This document shows positions 1-11,250 of a DNA stretch of 64,000 nt, one piece after another. Source of the DNA: Dasypus novemcinctus (Eukaryota; Chordata; Mammalia; Cingulata; Dasypodidae); NCBI RefSeq assembly GCF_030445035.2, contig NC_080677.1:113205263-113269262 (forward strand), in the 5' to 3' direction. The notes under the pieces are model-generated. The model saw nothing but the letters and a program-made list of their open reading frames with translations, was not told the DNA's origin and did not search any database. Made by a program: the position numbers and the translations under genes. Positions within the stretch are counted from its first letter, which is position 1, and the number at the start of each line of letters is the position of its first letter.

Positions 1-10
1 TATATATTTA

Positions 11-400
11 AAGATTTATTTATTTATTTTTCTCTCCTCTCCCCCCAAGGGTTGTCTGTTCTCTGTGTCTATTTGCTGCCTCTTCTTTGTCCGCTTCTGT
101 TGTTATCAGCAGCACGGGAATCTGTGTCTCTTTTTGATGCGTCATCTTGTTGTGTCAGTTCTCCGTGTGAGCAGCGCCATTCCTGGGCAGGCTGTACTTT
201 CTTTCGCGCTGGGCGGCTCTCCTTACAGGGCGTACTCCTTGCGCGTGGGGCTCCCCTACGCGGGGGACACCCCTGTGTGGCAGGGCACTCCTCGTGCACA
301 TCAGCACTGTGCGTGGGCCAGCTGCACACGGGTTTGAACCGCGGACCTCCCATGTGGTAGATGGACGCCCTAACCACAGGGCCAAGTCTGCCACCCTCAA
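11..400 (-). repeat. DAS-type tRNA-derived SINE
   Basis: Read on the minus strand this has the tRNA-like head with a B-box near 330-342, the 'gcgcaaggagtg' body and a purine-rich then AATAAATAAA-like tail at 11-50. It lies in LRGUK intron DNA. A short flanking repeat (atattta at 4-10 and 404-410) is a possible target-site duplication, but the left flank is cut by the window edge. Confidence 0.85.
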
Positions 401-699
401 AGAATATTTAATGACATAAAACTGCACATTGAAAAATGTGTACAATTATAAAAACAAAAATGTAAAACTACACATAGAAAAAATATATTGGCTTTCTTTG
501 TGTGATTTTCCCTAATCTAGTTTTCCATATTTTCTAAATTATCTATATATTATATAATGCTTATATGTTACTTTTATGGTGAGAAAAATTTGTAAACTTC
601 ATTTTGAAGAAACAAAAAGGGAGTGATAAAGATAAGGCAACCCAAAACTATTAAAAGTATGATTGTACATGGAATATGAGAGAAACAGAATTGCAATGA

Positions 700-965
700 T
701 GGCAGATCTTGTATAGCACTTAAACTATGTTCTAGTCCCTGTTTTGAGCACATGACATATGTTATCTGAATACACATATTAACTGACAACTACAACCCAT
801 GAGGTGTAGGTACTTTAACATCCCCATTTTAATGATGTGGCTACTGAGGCAAAGTAAAGTTAAGAGTCTTTCCCAAGGTTATTTAGGTAACATGTCTCAG
901 AGCCGAGATTTGAACCCAGGCTGAAAGGCCCCAGAGTCTAAGTGCTAAACCACCTGGCTATACTG
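700..965 (-). repeat. MIR SINE fossil
   Basis: The plus strand reads as the reverse complement of MIR: a stretch like 'catccccattttaatgatg' (about 821-838), then an 'actgaggca' core and a 'tttgaacccaggct' tRNA-like B-box region near 910-925. It is diverged, as expected for an ancient mammalian repeat. Confidence 0.75.
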
Positions 966-1905
966 CCTCTAAGTCTTGGACTCTAACTGAAGAAATACGG
1001 CACATATGACTAGAAAACAGGGAAAGAAAAAACAAGAGAAGGGAATGTGATAAATGTAAAAATTATTAGTTCAGATATTTCTTTTGCCTGTTTTTTGTCT
1101 TTTTTTTTTTTTTTTTTTATACCAGGGGCTTCTTATCTCTCTTCTTTTCCTCTTTTTTCTCCACACCACTGCTTATTCGCTAAATCTCCCTAAAACATCA
1201 TTTTTTTCTTCTAGCAAAACTGAAGGAACTCCTCAACCTGAACACAGATTCTCTGTTGCATCCTAAAGGAACCCTATTAAACCTTTAAAAAATACTAAGG
1301 CCCCATATTCACATGTCTGAGGAGCTCACCTAAATTTACATCTGTTCTTTTTGACAACTGCTGTTGACTGGAAATCTTTCCTTTTCTGTGAGGAGACTTT
1401 TTCCTTGGCCTCAACATGATCCCTTGTCAAGAGACTGTAGGGGTACCCATTAGTGAGCTAGCTGGTGAGACAGGTCACAGCACAGTATCTAAGTTGCTTA
1501 AATCCACTCCATCTGGTTCTACCCTCCCTGGTCTAAGAGACCCAGAATAATGAGTTGGAAAAGCCGCTTTCTGCCCCATCTCAGAGGAGTACTGCACATC
1601 ACTTTGACCACGGCCATGGCATTCTCTCCCCAAGGTCAATGATGGTGAAACTCCAGAATCCAATGTCCCATGCTCTCCCCGTGTCACCCTTTCCTTAGTT
1701 GAACCACTCCCTCCCACCCTGGAGCCTTTTCTTTTGAAGTGTCTATCTCTTGGCTTTGTCCCATTAGTCTTCCCAGCCTGTTTCTTTCTCTCATTCCTGA
1801 AGTCCCACCCTGTTTCTGAAGCAGTCCTAGAGTCCGTAAATTGGAGAAAGGAAATTTGGGCCCCAGGGAGGGCTTCAGACATAATGCTCTCTGCTTAGAA
1901 CATTT

Positions 1906-2192
1906 TTTCTCTGTTTCATGGGTCCAGCCTCCTCCCTACCTTTTTGATTTTTCTGGCTAATTCATCACTCAGGTCTTAACTAAAACACCACTTCTCATAG
2001 AGACCAACCCTACATCCCTAATGCATCCTCTCCTGGCATCCTGTGTTTGCCTTCCCATCACTTTCACAGTTATAATAAAATGTTTCTGTGATTAAATAAG
2101 CCTGCAAGCCTGTAAGCTGCATGAAGGCTGGTTCTAGAGCTCTCATTAACTGTAAGTGCTGGCATCATGAATGCTATGAATGAATGACGGAA
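1906..2192 (+). repeat. L2 LINE 3'-end fossil
   Basis: The order 'ctaccttttt...caggtcttaactaaaacacca' followed by 'cctgtaagctgcatgaaggctgg' and 'atgaatgaatga' is the familiar L2 3' UTR layout on the plus strand. It is old and diverged. No coding capacity remains. Confidence 0.55.
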
Positions 2193-2806
2193 AAGAGGGG
2201 CAAGAGCTCAAACAAGCTTTGGGGTCCCGAGGCCGGAGAGGGAGGGGGAGTGCCTGGGACTGGGAGAGGAGAGGAACATGTTCACCTTTTTATCAGGCAA
2301 GAGCAAAAGGGTCCTTAGTTGCAGACTGAACCAGGGACTACCTGAGGCTTGACTTGAATATTTAGTGAGAAAACGTCACTAAATAAATCTCTCCCACCCT
2401 CTGTTTTATGTCTGAAAATCTGCCACTAGAGTTGTATTCCTTGAAACATTAATCCTGCCCTTGTTAAAATGCAGGATTCCTCCAAAAAGTAATGTGTTAA
2501 GTATCAGCATTTTCATGTGATACATTTCAGGATCTTTCATGAGAGCAAATTTGGTTGTGGGTGAGGCATAATCATAGGGGTGATTGGTCCAGAATTGTGA
2601 GTTCCAACGCCTGCAATCCTGCCTCAGCTACTTCACAATGTTCTGCTGGGTGGGCTCCCCTAGTAGAGCTGCCTCCCCTGAGAGGAAGCGAGGAAACAGT
2701 TGAATCCCAAGGCAGAGGACCCTGGAGGTTGGAAGTGTGCTGGCACAGAAACAGGGATTTCGGGCATCCAGATCATACTCCTTCCTACCTTATACTAAAA
2801 AGGGAG

Positions 2807-3271
2807 TGTATTAGCCAAAGGGGTGCTGATGCAAAATACCAGAAATTGGTTGGTTTATTTAAAGGGTATTTATTTTGGAGTAGGGGCTTACAGATACCAG
2901 GCCATAAAGCATAAGTTACTTCCCTCACCGATGTCCATTTGGAGCATGATGGCTGCTGACATCTGTGAGGGTTCAGGCTTCCTGGGTTTCTGTGTTCCTG
3001 GGGCTGGCTTCTCTTTGGGTCCTTTCTTTCTGGGGCTGGCTTCTCTTTCCTCTGTGAGCTTACTTCCTGGTCTTCAGCATCAAACTCCAACATCAAAAGT
3101 CTGACATCAGAAACCCCAATTCTGTTCTTTGCCATGCCTTTTACCTCTCACCAAGGGGTAGAGGACTCAACACCCTAATCATAACTCAATCATGCCCTGG
3201 TACAAATCAGATTACAAACATAATCCAATATTTATTTTCCAATATCTATAATCCAATATCAAACTGCTACA
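2807..3271. mobile_element. LTR-like interspersed unit (TG...CA ends), unclassified
   Basis: A 465 bp unit starts TGTATTAG and ends CTGCTACA, so it has the TG/CA ends of a retroviral-type LTR. Its start resembles the TGTATTAG start seen when MaLR-class LTRs are read in reverse. Flanks are GGGAG before and GGGGA after, at best an imperfect 5-base duplication. Two ORFs across it (plus 2823-3104, minus 2785-3135) are incidental. A solo MaLR-like LTR is my best guess; a non-autonomous DNA element is the alternative. Confidence 0.45.
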
Positions 3272-3404
3272 GGGGAACAAAATCACAGTTCCCCAAACCA
3301 GTATTTGATATGCAGTGTGTGGTCCAGTTCAGGCTCCCCAAAATACCTCATTTACTCTATCCTTAAAATGGCAGTAACTGCAGTATATAAATTGAGTCTG
3401 ATTT

Positions 3405-3500
3405 TGAAGTCCTCAGGATTAGAGGGATTGTGTCTTATTTTATACACCAGCACCTAGCATGATACTCTTTTCTTAGTATGCACTCAGCTATGTTTTGCTA
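3405..3500 (+). repeat. L2 LINE 3'-end fossil
   Basis: The phrase 'gtgtcttattttatacacca' followed by 'cacctagcatgatactc' and 'tatgcactcagc' is typical of the L2 tail ('...agcacctagcacagtgcctggcacatag...'). It is short and diverged. Confidence 0.5.
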
Positions 3501-3587
3501 ACATGTACAGTACTTAACATGCTTTTAAGGTTTGTCAACTGTTATATAGCACTTGGTACAGATACCATTTAAAAATTTAGCTCAACA

Positions 3588-4028
3588 CTCCTCTTGAAAT
3601 AGAGGTGCAATGGACACAACCAATCCAATGTCCACATAGAAGAGGTGGCATTGGATTGGGAAAAGTGGACATAATGGACAAAGGGTATGGGGAAAGGCAG
3701 GAAGAGATGAGAGGTGGAGGCGTCTTCGGGACATGGAGCTGCCCTGGATGGTGCTTCAGAGGTAATCACCGGACATTGTAAATCCTCACAGGGCCCACTT
3801 GATGGAATAGAGGAGAGTATGGGCCATGATGTGAACCAATGTATATGAGGTGCAGAGGTGCCCAAAGATGTACTTACCAAATCCAATGGATGTGTCATGA
3901 TGATGGGAACGAGTGTTGTTGGGGGGGGGGAGAGGGGGGGTGGGGGGGTGGGGTTGAATGGGACCTCACATATATATTTTTAATGTAATATTATTACTAA
4001 GTCAATAAAAAATAAAAAAATTAAAAAA
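3588..4028 (+). mobile_element. Family B L1-type 3' end, 5'-truncated, recent
   Basis: A 5'-truncated retrocopy ends in an A-rich tail (about 4004-4028) and carries a G-rich tract at 3918-3953, as L1 3' UTRs do. It is flanked by a perfect 17-base duplication, aaaaatttagctcaaca, at 3571-3587 and 4029-4045. Close antisense copies sit at 12290-12664 and 38276-38589. Variable 5' truncation, an oriented A tail and long duplications point to L1-driven insertion. Assignment to the 3' end of a xenarthran L1 is inference. Confidence 0.8.
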
Positions 4029-4173
4029 AAAAATTTAGCTCAACAGAGACATTTTCTCAAACTACTGACATTACTTGGATAAAGGTAACCCATTGAAGTC
4101 ATGAGGGTGGATTGTTTGTCCACTATAGTTTTTGCACCTTAAAAAGAACATTTTTTTTTTCTTCAATTTTCAG

Positions 4174-4325
4174 TGGCAGGGTTTCCTGTGGTGCTAGCAG
4201 ATATACTGGATTAACTCCATCTTCTATGTGGTCAAAAGAATTGTCATTACAACCTCCAGAGGGCAATATTTCTCCACGCCCAGGATCAGGAAAAAGTGAC
4301 AGTGAGGGGGATGAGGCCCTAAAAG
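4174..4325 (+). CDS. LRGUK: LRGUK penultimate coding exon
   Basis: LRGUK (leucine-rich repeat and guanylate kinase domain protein) is a cytoplasmic/cytoskeletal protein needed in mice for sperm head shaping and axoneme growth. This exon encodes about 50 residues of the low-complexity tail beyond the kinase-like domain, rich in Ser, Pro and Gly, ending in an acidic stretch (SDSEGDEALK). The acceptor is a pyrimidine run plus cag and the donor is AAAAG/gtatga. The first base completes a split codon and the last base (4325, G) joins AA of the next exon to make Glu, so the reading frame runs cleanly into the exon at 6097. Identification rests mainly on that next exon and on synteny with SLC35B4; the earlier exons carrying the recognisable domains lie outside the window. 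Confidence 0.8.
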
Positions 4326-4350
4326 GTATGAGTCATTTTTCATACGGTTT

Positions 4351-4371
4351 ACACACACACACACACACACA
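4351..4371. repeat. (AC)n microsatellite
   Basis: About ten AC units in a row lie just inside the intron that follows the exon at 4174-4325, 25 bases from its donor site. A second, broken CA stretch and (ATTT)n follow to about 4419. Confidence 0.95.
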
Positions 4372-4469
4372 TGAAATTTCTCATACACAGACACACACAT
4401 ATATTTATTTATTTATTTGTAACTGTTACTGGATTTTTCCTTTGAGGTAGGGGAAGTTATTAACCGCAT

Positions 4470-4560
4470 GGATATAGATGTGAACCTGAGATTCAGAGAG
4501 GGCAGGACATGTGCCCAAGTTCACTGAGCTAGTTAGAGGAAGAGCAGAATGGAAAGTGCT
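4470..4560 (-). repeat. MIR SINE fossil (partial)
   Basis: The plus strand reads 'ctgagattcagagagggcag' followed by 'gtgcccaagttcactgagctagtta', which matches the MIR core in reverse. It is short and diverged. Confidence 0.55.
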
Positions 4561-4784
4561 GCTCCAGCGATCTTGCCACATCCCCTGTGGCAGGCTGGAG
4601 GGGGGTCAGGGGCTCTCTGGAGGTATGTCTTTGGCACACTCGTGCTCCATTCAGTGAATGTGAAGAGAAGCTTGGAAGATTTCATGTTGCTGTCCAGTTT
4701 GCTTCAGTGGGCATTTATTTGGCAGTTTCCTGCTGGTTGTAGTTGTGTAGGGCAAATGGGCTTTGTTGCAGTTATCAACCCAAA

Positions 4785-4912
4785 CTTTGTAGCGTGAAAG
4801 CAGCCTTAAGTAATAGTAAGTGAATGAGCATGGCTGGGTTGAATTAAAGCTTTATTTACAAAAAGAGGCTGTGAGCCAGATTTGGTCCTTCGACCATAGT
4901 TGTAACCCCTGC
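4785..4912. mobile_element. hAT (Charlie-like) DNA transposon fragment
   Basis: The order 'gtgaatgagcatggctgggt', 'ctttatttacaaaaa', 'gccagatttggtcc' and a terminal 'aacccctg' follows a well-known mammalian hAT-type non-autonomous element. The right end is at 4912; the left end is not clear. It is old. Confidence 0.5.
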
Positions 4913-6096
4913 CAAATTAAAAGGGAAATTAAGTTAATTTGAAACAATTTTCTTTGCAAATCCCTTCCAGCACTCATCAGTCACTACAGTATTTTCTAAA
5001 TGCATAAACCATCTCTTTAACCAACTAGAATTATCTCAGTTTAAAAGCCAAACATACTGCTTTGTAATTCCCTATTCCCATTTTAAAATGGCAATATTAT
5101 TTGCCTCCAACATTTTCTTCACTATCAATGAATTCTCAAAGACCAAACACTCTAAGATACTTCTGAAGGTTATTTTAGAACCCTGGGATGTAACTTGTCT
5201 GGATCTGGAAACTTGAACTGAATGAGAAAGGAGACATACTCTTCTATTGCCTTCTCTCTCCTTCAGGGCCTATATTTTTTAAAGATGGGGATATTATCCC
5301 CATTGTGGAAAAGAAAAAGCAAACAAGGAGAAGCTTTTTGTGTCTGTCCTCTGTTAGCATGATATCATCTTCTCAAGCATTGGGTCATTGTTGCCCTGAA
5401 TATACCTTAAAACGGTCCATTTTGCCTTTAACATTTTGGGTTGCTTTAGTTTGCCCAAAAGATTCAGTCTTTCTGATCTTATCCTGAGCAATAGGTCACT
5501 CCTTTTTTCTCACTCTCTCTGCCTCACTTTTTCAACCCCCTGCTACATGGCTTTCTCCACATGAAGAATTCTGCTTCCTCTATGGTCACCATGACTCTAC
5601 CCTCAGTCTCTATCTTCCAAACTCCTGCTTTCCACAATTCCAGAAGACACCCAGCTCCTCATGACCTCATCCTTGGCAAACAGACCAGTGATGCACAAAT
5701 AAATCTGTAGGGTGATAGATGAAGTTTTTTAGGAAGGGCTTAAGAGTGTGTGTGTGTGTGTTTGTGTCCACATGTGTGCAATAATGAAAGAGTATGGCCA
5801 GGGCTACTGTTACAGAGGGTACAAGCAGGACGGCAGCATAGCCTAGGTATTGCTTTTTAGCAACCTCTGATCATTGGAAAAGTCTAAACAACCCAAGGCT
5901 TGTCCAGCCATGCAGATGATATTTCCTGAACCTTGTCCCCATTGTTTGGTTGCCTTTTTTGTTATTCCTTTAAGTTTGTTATGAACGAATTCTAAAAATA
6001 TTCTGGTGCTTACATTATGCAATGCTTATTTTCTCTGTTTAGTGTTCCAAGGGATTAACTATATGTCCTGTAACTTTTTTTCTTAATGTTTTACAG

Positions 6097-6227
6097 AACT
6101 ACAGAAACAGTTATTTTCACATGAAAAAGCGTCTCTCCAGAACAAAAAGCATTCTGTCTCAGTTGTCAGTCTTCCAGGTTCCAACACCAAACCCATCCTC
6201 CCACCAATTCCTCAGGGCCAGAAGTAA
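6097..6227 (+). CDS. LRGUK: LRGUK terminal coding exon
   Basis: The exon starts after tcttaatgttttacag; its first two bases finish the Glu codon begun at 4325. It encodes 42 further residues and stops with TAA at 6225-6227. The tail, with the stretch SVVSLPGSNTKPILPPIPQG near the end, is what I recall for the LRGUK C-terminus, and this is the main ground for naming the gene. The segment is polar and proline-rich, with no catalytic or membrane part. The position tail-to-tail with SLC35B4 agrees with mammalian synteny. A check against LRGUK orthologues would settle it. Confidence 0.85.
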
Positions 6228-6850
6228 TCCAGTGCTGGGCATCTGATCCTAACATGGAAAACTTGCTCTGATCATGTCTAATACCTTCATCTTACCTGGT
6301 GATGGATCCCAGTTTTTTCTTACTCATCCAACTACCTACAAAAAAAAAATTCCACCTGCCATAATTCTCTCAAAATCTTTTGTGACTTTCTGCATAGTCT
6401 TTTTTTATGTGAGTTTTTCTTAGCTTTTAGAAATGTCATTTCAGTTTTTCCCATAGCTATATATTACTTTTCCAGCTGCATCCTGCTCTGAAATTCCAGT
6501 TGGCAAATTCTCCCAAAACTGCTGCACTGCTACATGCATAGTGATGTTTGGGTATGCCCAACTGGGATTGTGCTCATAAAATTCCAATGTGTCCCTTTGT
6601 AACATTAGTATATACTCTAATGATTGAATTATTTTGTTCTTCTGATTATGAAAGGGTCTCAGAACTGCATTTAACTTGTGACCAACATATTAACTGCACT
6701 TCTCAAAGGGAATTAATTGCTTTTACATTTAACAATGTTAATTTAAGATATTAATGGCAAGTTCCTCAACTTGATTTTAATTGTAAGTTTTCATGGTTAT
6801 CAACTTGCTTTAGCAGTATGAAGGAATAAAGAATAAGTAATTATTTTATT
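6228..6850 (+). other. LRGUK: LRGUK 3' UTR with poly(A) signal at 6825
   Basis: About 600 bases of AT-rich, repeat-free sequence follow the stop codon. A canonical AATAAA lies at 6825-6830, so cleavage would be near 6845. No other AATAAA is visible between the stop and this point. The 68-codon ORF at 6548-6754 within it looks like chance. Confidence 0.6.
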
Positions 6851-7564
6851 TTACCCTTTTCTGAGTCGAATAAGGTACTGTTTGCCATTAGAACTGTTTT
6901 TAAAAATTCTCATCATCTGATTGGTTATACTCCCTGACTGTTGAGGAAAAAATATTGAATAATTATAGTCTCAGCTGTTATTCCAGTATGATATGTTCCA
7001 GTAGAGCTATACTGTTTGTTTAAACCTCGAAATGAATTACTATGGGCTGGTAAATGACCTCTTCCCTGAGTCTTCTGGACATGACCGCTCATGGAAACAG
7101 GAGCTTCTTCCTCGTAGGGAGCTAATTATTAAATATTCTGATTATCAAAACTCTTTAAAAATCCCCTATCCCCATAACTCAAATGTGGGTGTACCATGAT
7201 TTGCAACTGACTCTTGTCCTCCAGCTAGTTCATTTCTCAAATAGGATCTGGTTATTGTTTTTTGGAGGTTTTTTTTTTCTTGTTAGGGTTCGGAAGAAGA
7301 GGAGTAGGGGAAACATGGAGAAGAAGATAAAGCTGAACAGAAAAGGGAAAACAATCCTGTCTGGGGAAGTAGGGAGGCCAAGAGTGGGTCACTGTGTTCC
7401 AAGAATCTTCAAGTGTAGTTGTTTCACCAGCATCAGTTATTCTTTTCAAAAGTATTACAGAGTATTTAAAACACAGTAGAAAATATAAAAATAATACTTC
7501 TGGTACCAGGTAACATGGAGTAAGTGCCCTTTTCCCTATTTCTCCCACTAAGTACAGCTAAATC
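6851..7564. other. Intergenic, nothing recognised
   Basis: AT-rich sequence with no exon, RNA gene or clear repeat. ORFs on both strands (7183-7479 plus, 7252-7548 minus) overlap each other and show no family features. Confidence 0.5.
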
Positions 7565-8290
7565 CCCAGACAGAAAATAGAAAATGAGGAAACACTCCAA
7601 ACTTTTTGTGAGGCCAGTGTTACTCTGATATTGAAAGCGAAAAAGGACAGTTCAAGAAAAGAAAACTACAGACCACTATCTCTCATGAATATAGATACAA
7701 AAATCCTTAGCAAAACATTGGCAAATAAAACTTAGCTTACATAAAAAGAGTTCTACACCATGAACAAATGAGGTTTATTCCAAGGATGCAAGGCTAATTC
7801 ATATTTTAAAATTGACCAATATAATCACCATAATTGGCAAAAGAAGAGAATCAGATGATCATATCAATTGATACAGAAAAAGCATGTGACAATGTCCAAC
7901 ACAATTCATGATTTTAAAAAATTAGGAATAGAGGGAACTTCTTCAATTTGATAAAGAATATCTACAAAAAAAGCACTAACCATCATATTTAATAGTTAGA
8001 GACTGAATGCTTTCCCTCTAAGATCAGAAACAAGGCAAGGATGACCACTCTCACCATTCCTAGTCAGCAGAGTACTAGAAGTTCTAGCCAGCAAGGTAAG
8101 GCAAGAAAAGTGAAAGGCATGCAGTTTGGAAAGGAAGAAATAAAACTACCTATTTGCAAATCACAAGATGGTCTGCATAAAAAAATTCCAAATAAGCTAG
8201 GGGAAAAACATCTCTTGGAATGAATAAAAGGGTTCAGCAAGATCTCAGGTATCAAGTTCAGTTCCACATACTAGAAATGAACATGGAAAC
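7565..8290 (+). pseudogene. L1 ORF2 reverse-transcriptase fragment
   Basis: The plus strand shows the conserved order of an L1 ORF2 reverse-transcriptase core: a stretch reading like 'NYRPLSLMNIDTKILSKT', then an 'EKACDNVQH' element equivalent to the L1 KAFD.IQH motif (near 7876-7905), then the 'GCPLSPFLFS'-like region (near 8025-8070). Frameshifts and stops break it. It is an old 5'- and 3'-truncated L1 piece with no function. Confidence 0.75.
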
Positions 8291-8501
8291 AAATTCGGTT
8301 GCAAGTATTCATAAAATACTTAGATATTTTTAAAAAGTATAATGCTATAAACTAAAAATATAACAAAACTTGTATACCCATAATACACCCCCTTGAACGA
8401 ATAAAACTTTACCATTACTGTTGAAGCCCATTTCCTACCTTCCTTAATTTCCCACCCAGAAGAAACCATTATTCTCAATTAGGTTTTCATCTTTCCCATG
8501 T

Positions 8502-8726
8502 ACAGTCAATTCTCATTATTCATGGATTGAGTATTCACAGATTCATGTAGTCACTAAAAATGCTTATGGCACTTTCTCAGTCATTTGCAGACACAAGCAT
8601 GCACATGCATACTTTTGAAAAGAATAAAGCATGGTGGAAAATTCCCATCTGAGGTTGAAAAAGGCTAATTTGTGTTTATGGGGACTTTGTAGGATATAAC
8701 TATCACGAATAAGAAGGATCAACTGT
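8502..8726. mobile_element. pogo/Tigger-like MITE with terminal inverted repeats
   Basis: The left end acagtcaattctcattattc and the right end (8707-8726, ...cgaataagaaggatcaactgt) are imperfect inverted repeats, flanked by TA on both sides, as for Tc1/pogo-type insertion. The 225 bp interior has no ORF. It looks like a deletion derivative of a Tigger-class transposon. Confidence 0.65.
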
Positions 8727-9491
8727 ATTTCTTTGTACTTTTTATACCTATGTATCTATCCCTAAATAATATGTACTTCTGTTCTCCATGATTTTAAATT
8801 TCATAATCTGCTGTATGTATTCAGCAATTAACTTTTTTCTTGTCAATATGTTTATCAGATAATATATGTAGTCTGTGCTATTGTAGCATTTAGATTTTTT
8901 TATTAGCAGTATTGTGGGTTTGCAGAACAAACATGCATAAAATACAGGATTCCCACATACCACCCTATTCCGACCTTCCTTGATTTCCTTGATTTCAAAA
9001 GAGCTGAGTTTGATACAAGTTCAATGTCATTTCCTTCACAAATTAACTCACCATCCTGGCCTGGAGAGAGTGAACAAGGAATGCCTGGCCTCATCTAAAC
9101 CCTGCAGATATTTTATTTACCCAAGAAATTTCAGATTTCAACAAGAGAATAGACCCACTCTCCTGAATAAAACGCTGATGAGGAAGTGTGCATACAAAAT
9201 CATCTTGTAATGGAAGCCCAGTGCAACACTCTTGATCATGTTCTGTACGTGATTACGGATAGTGCATACGGTAGCCAGTTCATTTTTATTTCCCTACCAT
9301 TTGTCAACCCAGATTCTCTTCTTTTCTTTCCAAGGTGACTGACTTCTATGTTAATGTGATTGAAGTCCCTCTGAAGGGTTCTTCTGAGGCCCTTCACAAC
9401 AACTGTTTATCCTTCGGCATTTTCTGGAATGTTCACACTGTGGTCGCTGAGAATGGTCTTCATTCTCACAGTAGATGTGGCAAAGCCAGCT

Positions 9492-9492
<1 letters not shown>
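8727..9492. other. Intergenic, with an L1 3'-end scrap at 8895-8970
   Basis: At 8895-8970 the words 'tgtgggtttgcagaacaaac' and 'atgcataaaatacaggattc' match the antisense 3' end seen in other L1 copies here (18410, 29350). The rest, including 8971-9492, shows no gene or repeat that I recognise. Confidence 0.45.
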
Positions 9493-9558
<66 letters not shown>

Positions 9559-9591
9559 ATCTATCTTATCTATCTATCTATCTATCTATCT
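9493..9591. repeat. (TATC)n microsatellite
   Basis: About 24 tetranucleotide units with one interruption near 9560 ('taatctatctta'). It produces three long Leu/Ile/Tyr/Ser ORFs that are artefacts. Its length and purity suggest it is polymorphic. Confidence 0.97.
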
Positions 9592-9639
9592 CTTTTACAA
9601 ACAATGCAGGTAAAAACATTCTTGTCTAGGAGTGGGATG

Positions 9640-11250
9640 AAATTGCTGAGTTATAGGGGTACAAATCTTTAACTTCCCCAGGAATTACTAAAGTGGTTGT
9701 CCTGCTATAATGAGAATTCTCATTTCTCTATATCCTCACCAATAAATGGCATTGACAGTATTTTTATTGCTAATCCAATGGATATTAAATGTTATCATTT
9801 TGATTTTTAATTTTCATTTCCCAAATTATCAACTATCTGCAACTCTTTTTTAAATAAGTTAATTAGCCATTTATGTTTCCTCTTCTGTGAATTGCCTATT
9901 TATATGTTTTGCCTATTTTTGAATTGGGCTATTATCTTTTTCTTATTGATTTGTGGGATTTAGTTCTATATTCTGTTTACTAATTCTCTGTTAATATATA
10001 TATCAAAAATATCTTTCCCCAGACTGTGGGTTCTTCTTACTTTTGTAAATGATGTCTTTTAATGAATAAATGTTTTTCATTTTATTATGACAATCTATTA
10101 ATTTTTCTGTATGAGTTATACTTTTTATGTTTTATGAATTCATTCCCCAGCCCATAGTCATGAATATAGTCTTTTGTATATTCTTCTAAATTCTTAAAAA
10201 ATGTTTTTCTTTTCCAATTTAGATCTATACTCTGGGAAGGATTTTTGTGCATGGTATGAGGTAGGATTGAATTTATTTTGCCAGTTGTACAAATTCCTTC
10301 CCTTCTGATCTCTAAGACTTTCTCTGTCATATATTATTTCCATTACCCTCTCTCTCATATATTATTTCCATAAATATTTGTGTCTGTTTCTGGGCTCTCT
10401 GCCCTATGGTACTACCCTATTTACTTTGCCATTATATAATAATACTTGCTACATCAAAGGACAGGTTAGGCCACTTTGATTTTCTTAGAAATTATCTTAA
10501 CTTTTCCTAGAATTTTGCTTTTCCAAATACTTCTAGAATTTATCAAATTTTACAGATGCCTTGTTGGATTTGCTAAATTACTTAAGCAAATTTATTTGAT
10601 CAAATTAAATGTCATTTTAAAAAATGACATTTAACTCATAAATTTAGGATGGCTTGTCTTCTTAATTATAATGGATCTTCTTATCTATAAACATGCTATG
10701 TTACTCCATTTATTAGGTTTTATTCAATTATTTTAATAAAGTAGTATGATTTTCCCCATAAAGGACATATATCTTTACTGAAATGGATTTCTTTTTTGGT
10801 TATTGTAAATGCAATATTTAAGATTATATTTTCTGTCACTGGTGTACAGAAGACAATTCATTTCTATATATGTCATATGTATTACTATTTCTAACAGTGT
10901 ACTCAGATTCTTCCAGGATTTCAATGCAGATCATAATATCAAATATGACAACATCTTCCTTACTTTCCATTCTTATTCTTTCCATTTCTTTCTTTTTTAA
11001 ATGCACAGGATAGACCACCTAATTCACTGTTGAATAGAATCCTATTAATAGGCATCCTTGTCTTATTCCTGATTTTAAAAATACTGTTTCTAATGCTTTA
11101 TTTTATTAAGGATGAAATTTGCTATGGAGTTTTGGTAGATAAACTTTCTTGGAAAAAGTACTTCTCTTTTAGTCTAGTTTACTAAAAGGTTTTTTTTTTG
11201 TTTGTTTTTTTTACCATGAATAGGTGTTGAAATGAAGGTCTTTCCTTTGC
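9640..11250 (-). repeat. Ancient L1 (L1M-like), ORF2 and 3' part, antisense
   Basis: The plus strand gives the usual antisense L1 landmarks in order: 'tttgcctatttttgaattgg' (about 9908), 'cagactgtgggttcttctta', 'ggtatgaggtaggattgaat' (about 10254), 'gggctctctgccctatggta', then 'catccttgtcttattcctga' (about 11053). All are frames broken by indels. The copy is old and AT-rich. It probably continues, less recognisably, to about 13110, interrupted by a SINE and a family B insertion. Confidence 0.75.

Larger units (their letters stand above)
1..4173 (+). other. LRGUK: LRGUK intron (3' part), contains repeats
   Basis: This stretch precedes the first recognisable LRGUK exon and ends in a good acceptor (pyrimidine run then cag at 4171-4173), so I read it as intron. 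It holds a minus-strand SINE, MIR and L2 fossils, an LTR-like unit and a recent L1-type insertion, each listed separately. The parts at about 411-700, 966-1905 and 2193-2806 show no gene, RNA or clear repeat. A minus-strand ORF at 1475-1882 (135 codons) has no family resemblance I recognise and looks like chance. Confidence 0.6.
4326..6096 (+). other. LRGUK: LRGUK last intron
   Basis: This 1,771 bp intron begins gtatga and ends ...gttttacag. It holds a CA microsatellite, a MIR trace and a hAT-type fragment (listed separately). From about 4913 to 6096 I see no repeat, RNA or exon; a GT run near 5745-5762 is minor. ORFs here (4549-4797, 5305-5487) look like chance. Confidence 0.75.

Noticed and set aside
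1215..1265. Possible LRGUK exon after a strong pyrimidine run and ctag (1211-1214)
   Set aside because: The frame reaches a stop after 17 codons and the only GT in range (1255) is a poor donor. I see no match to the LRGUK tail.
9335..9672. Three ORFs rich in Leu/Ile/Tyr/Ser
   Set aside because: All are read-throughs of the (TATC)n microsatellite.
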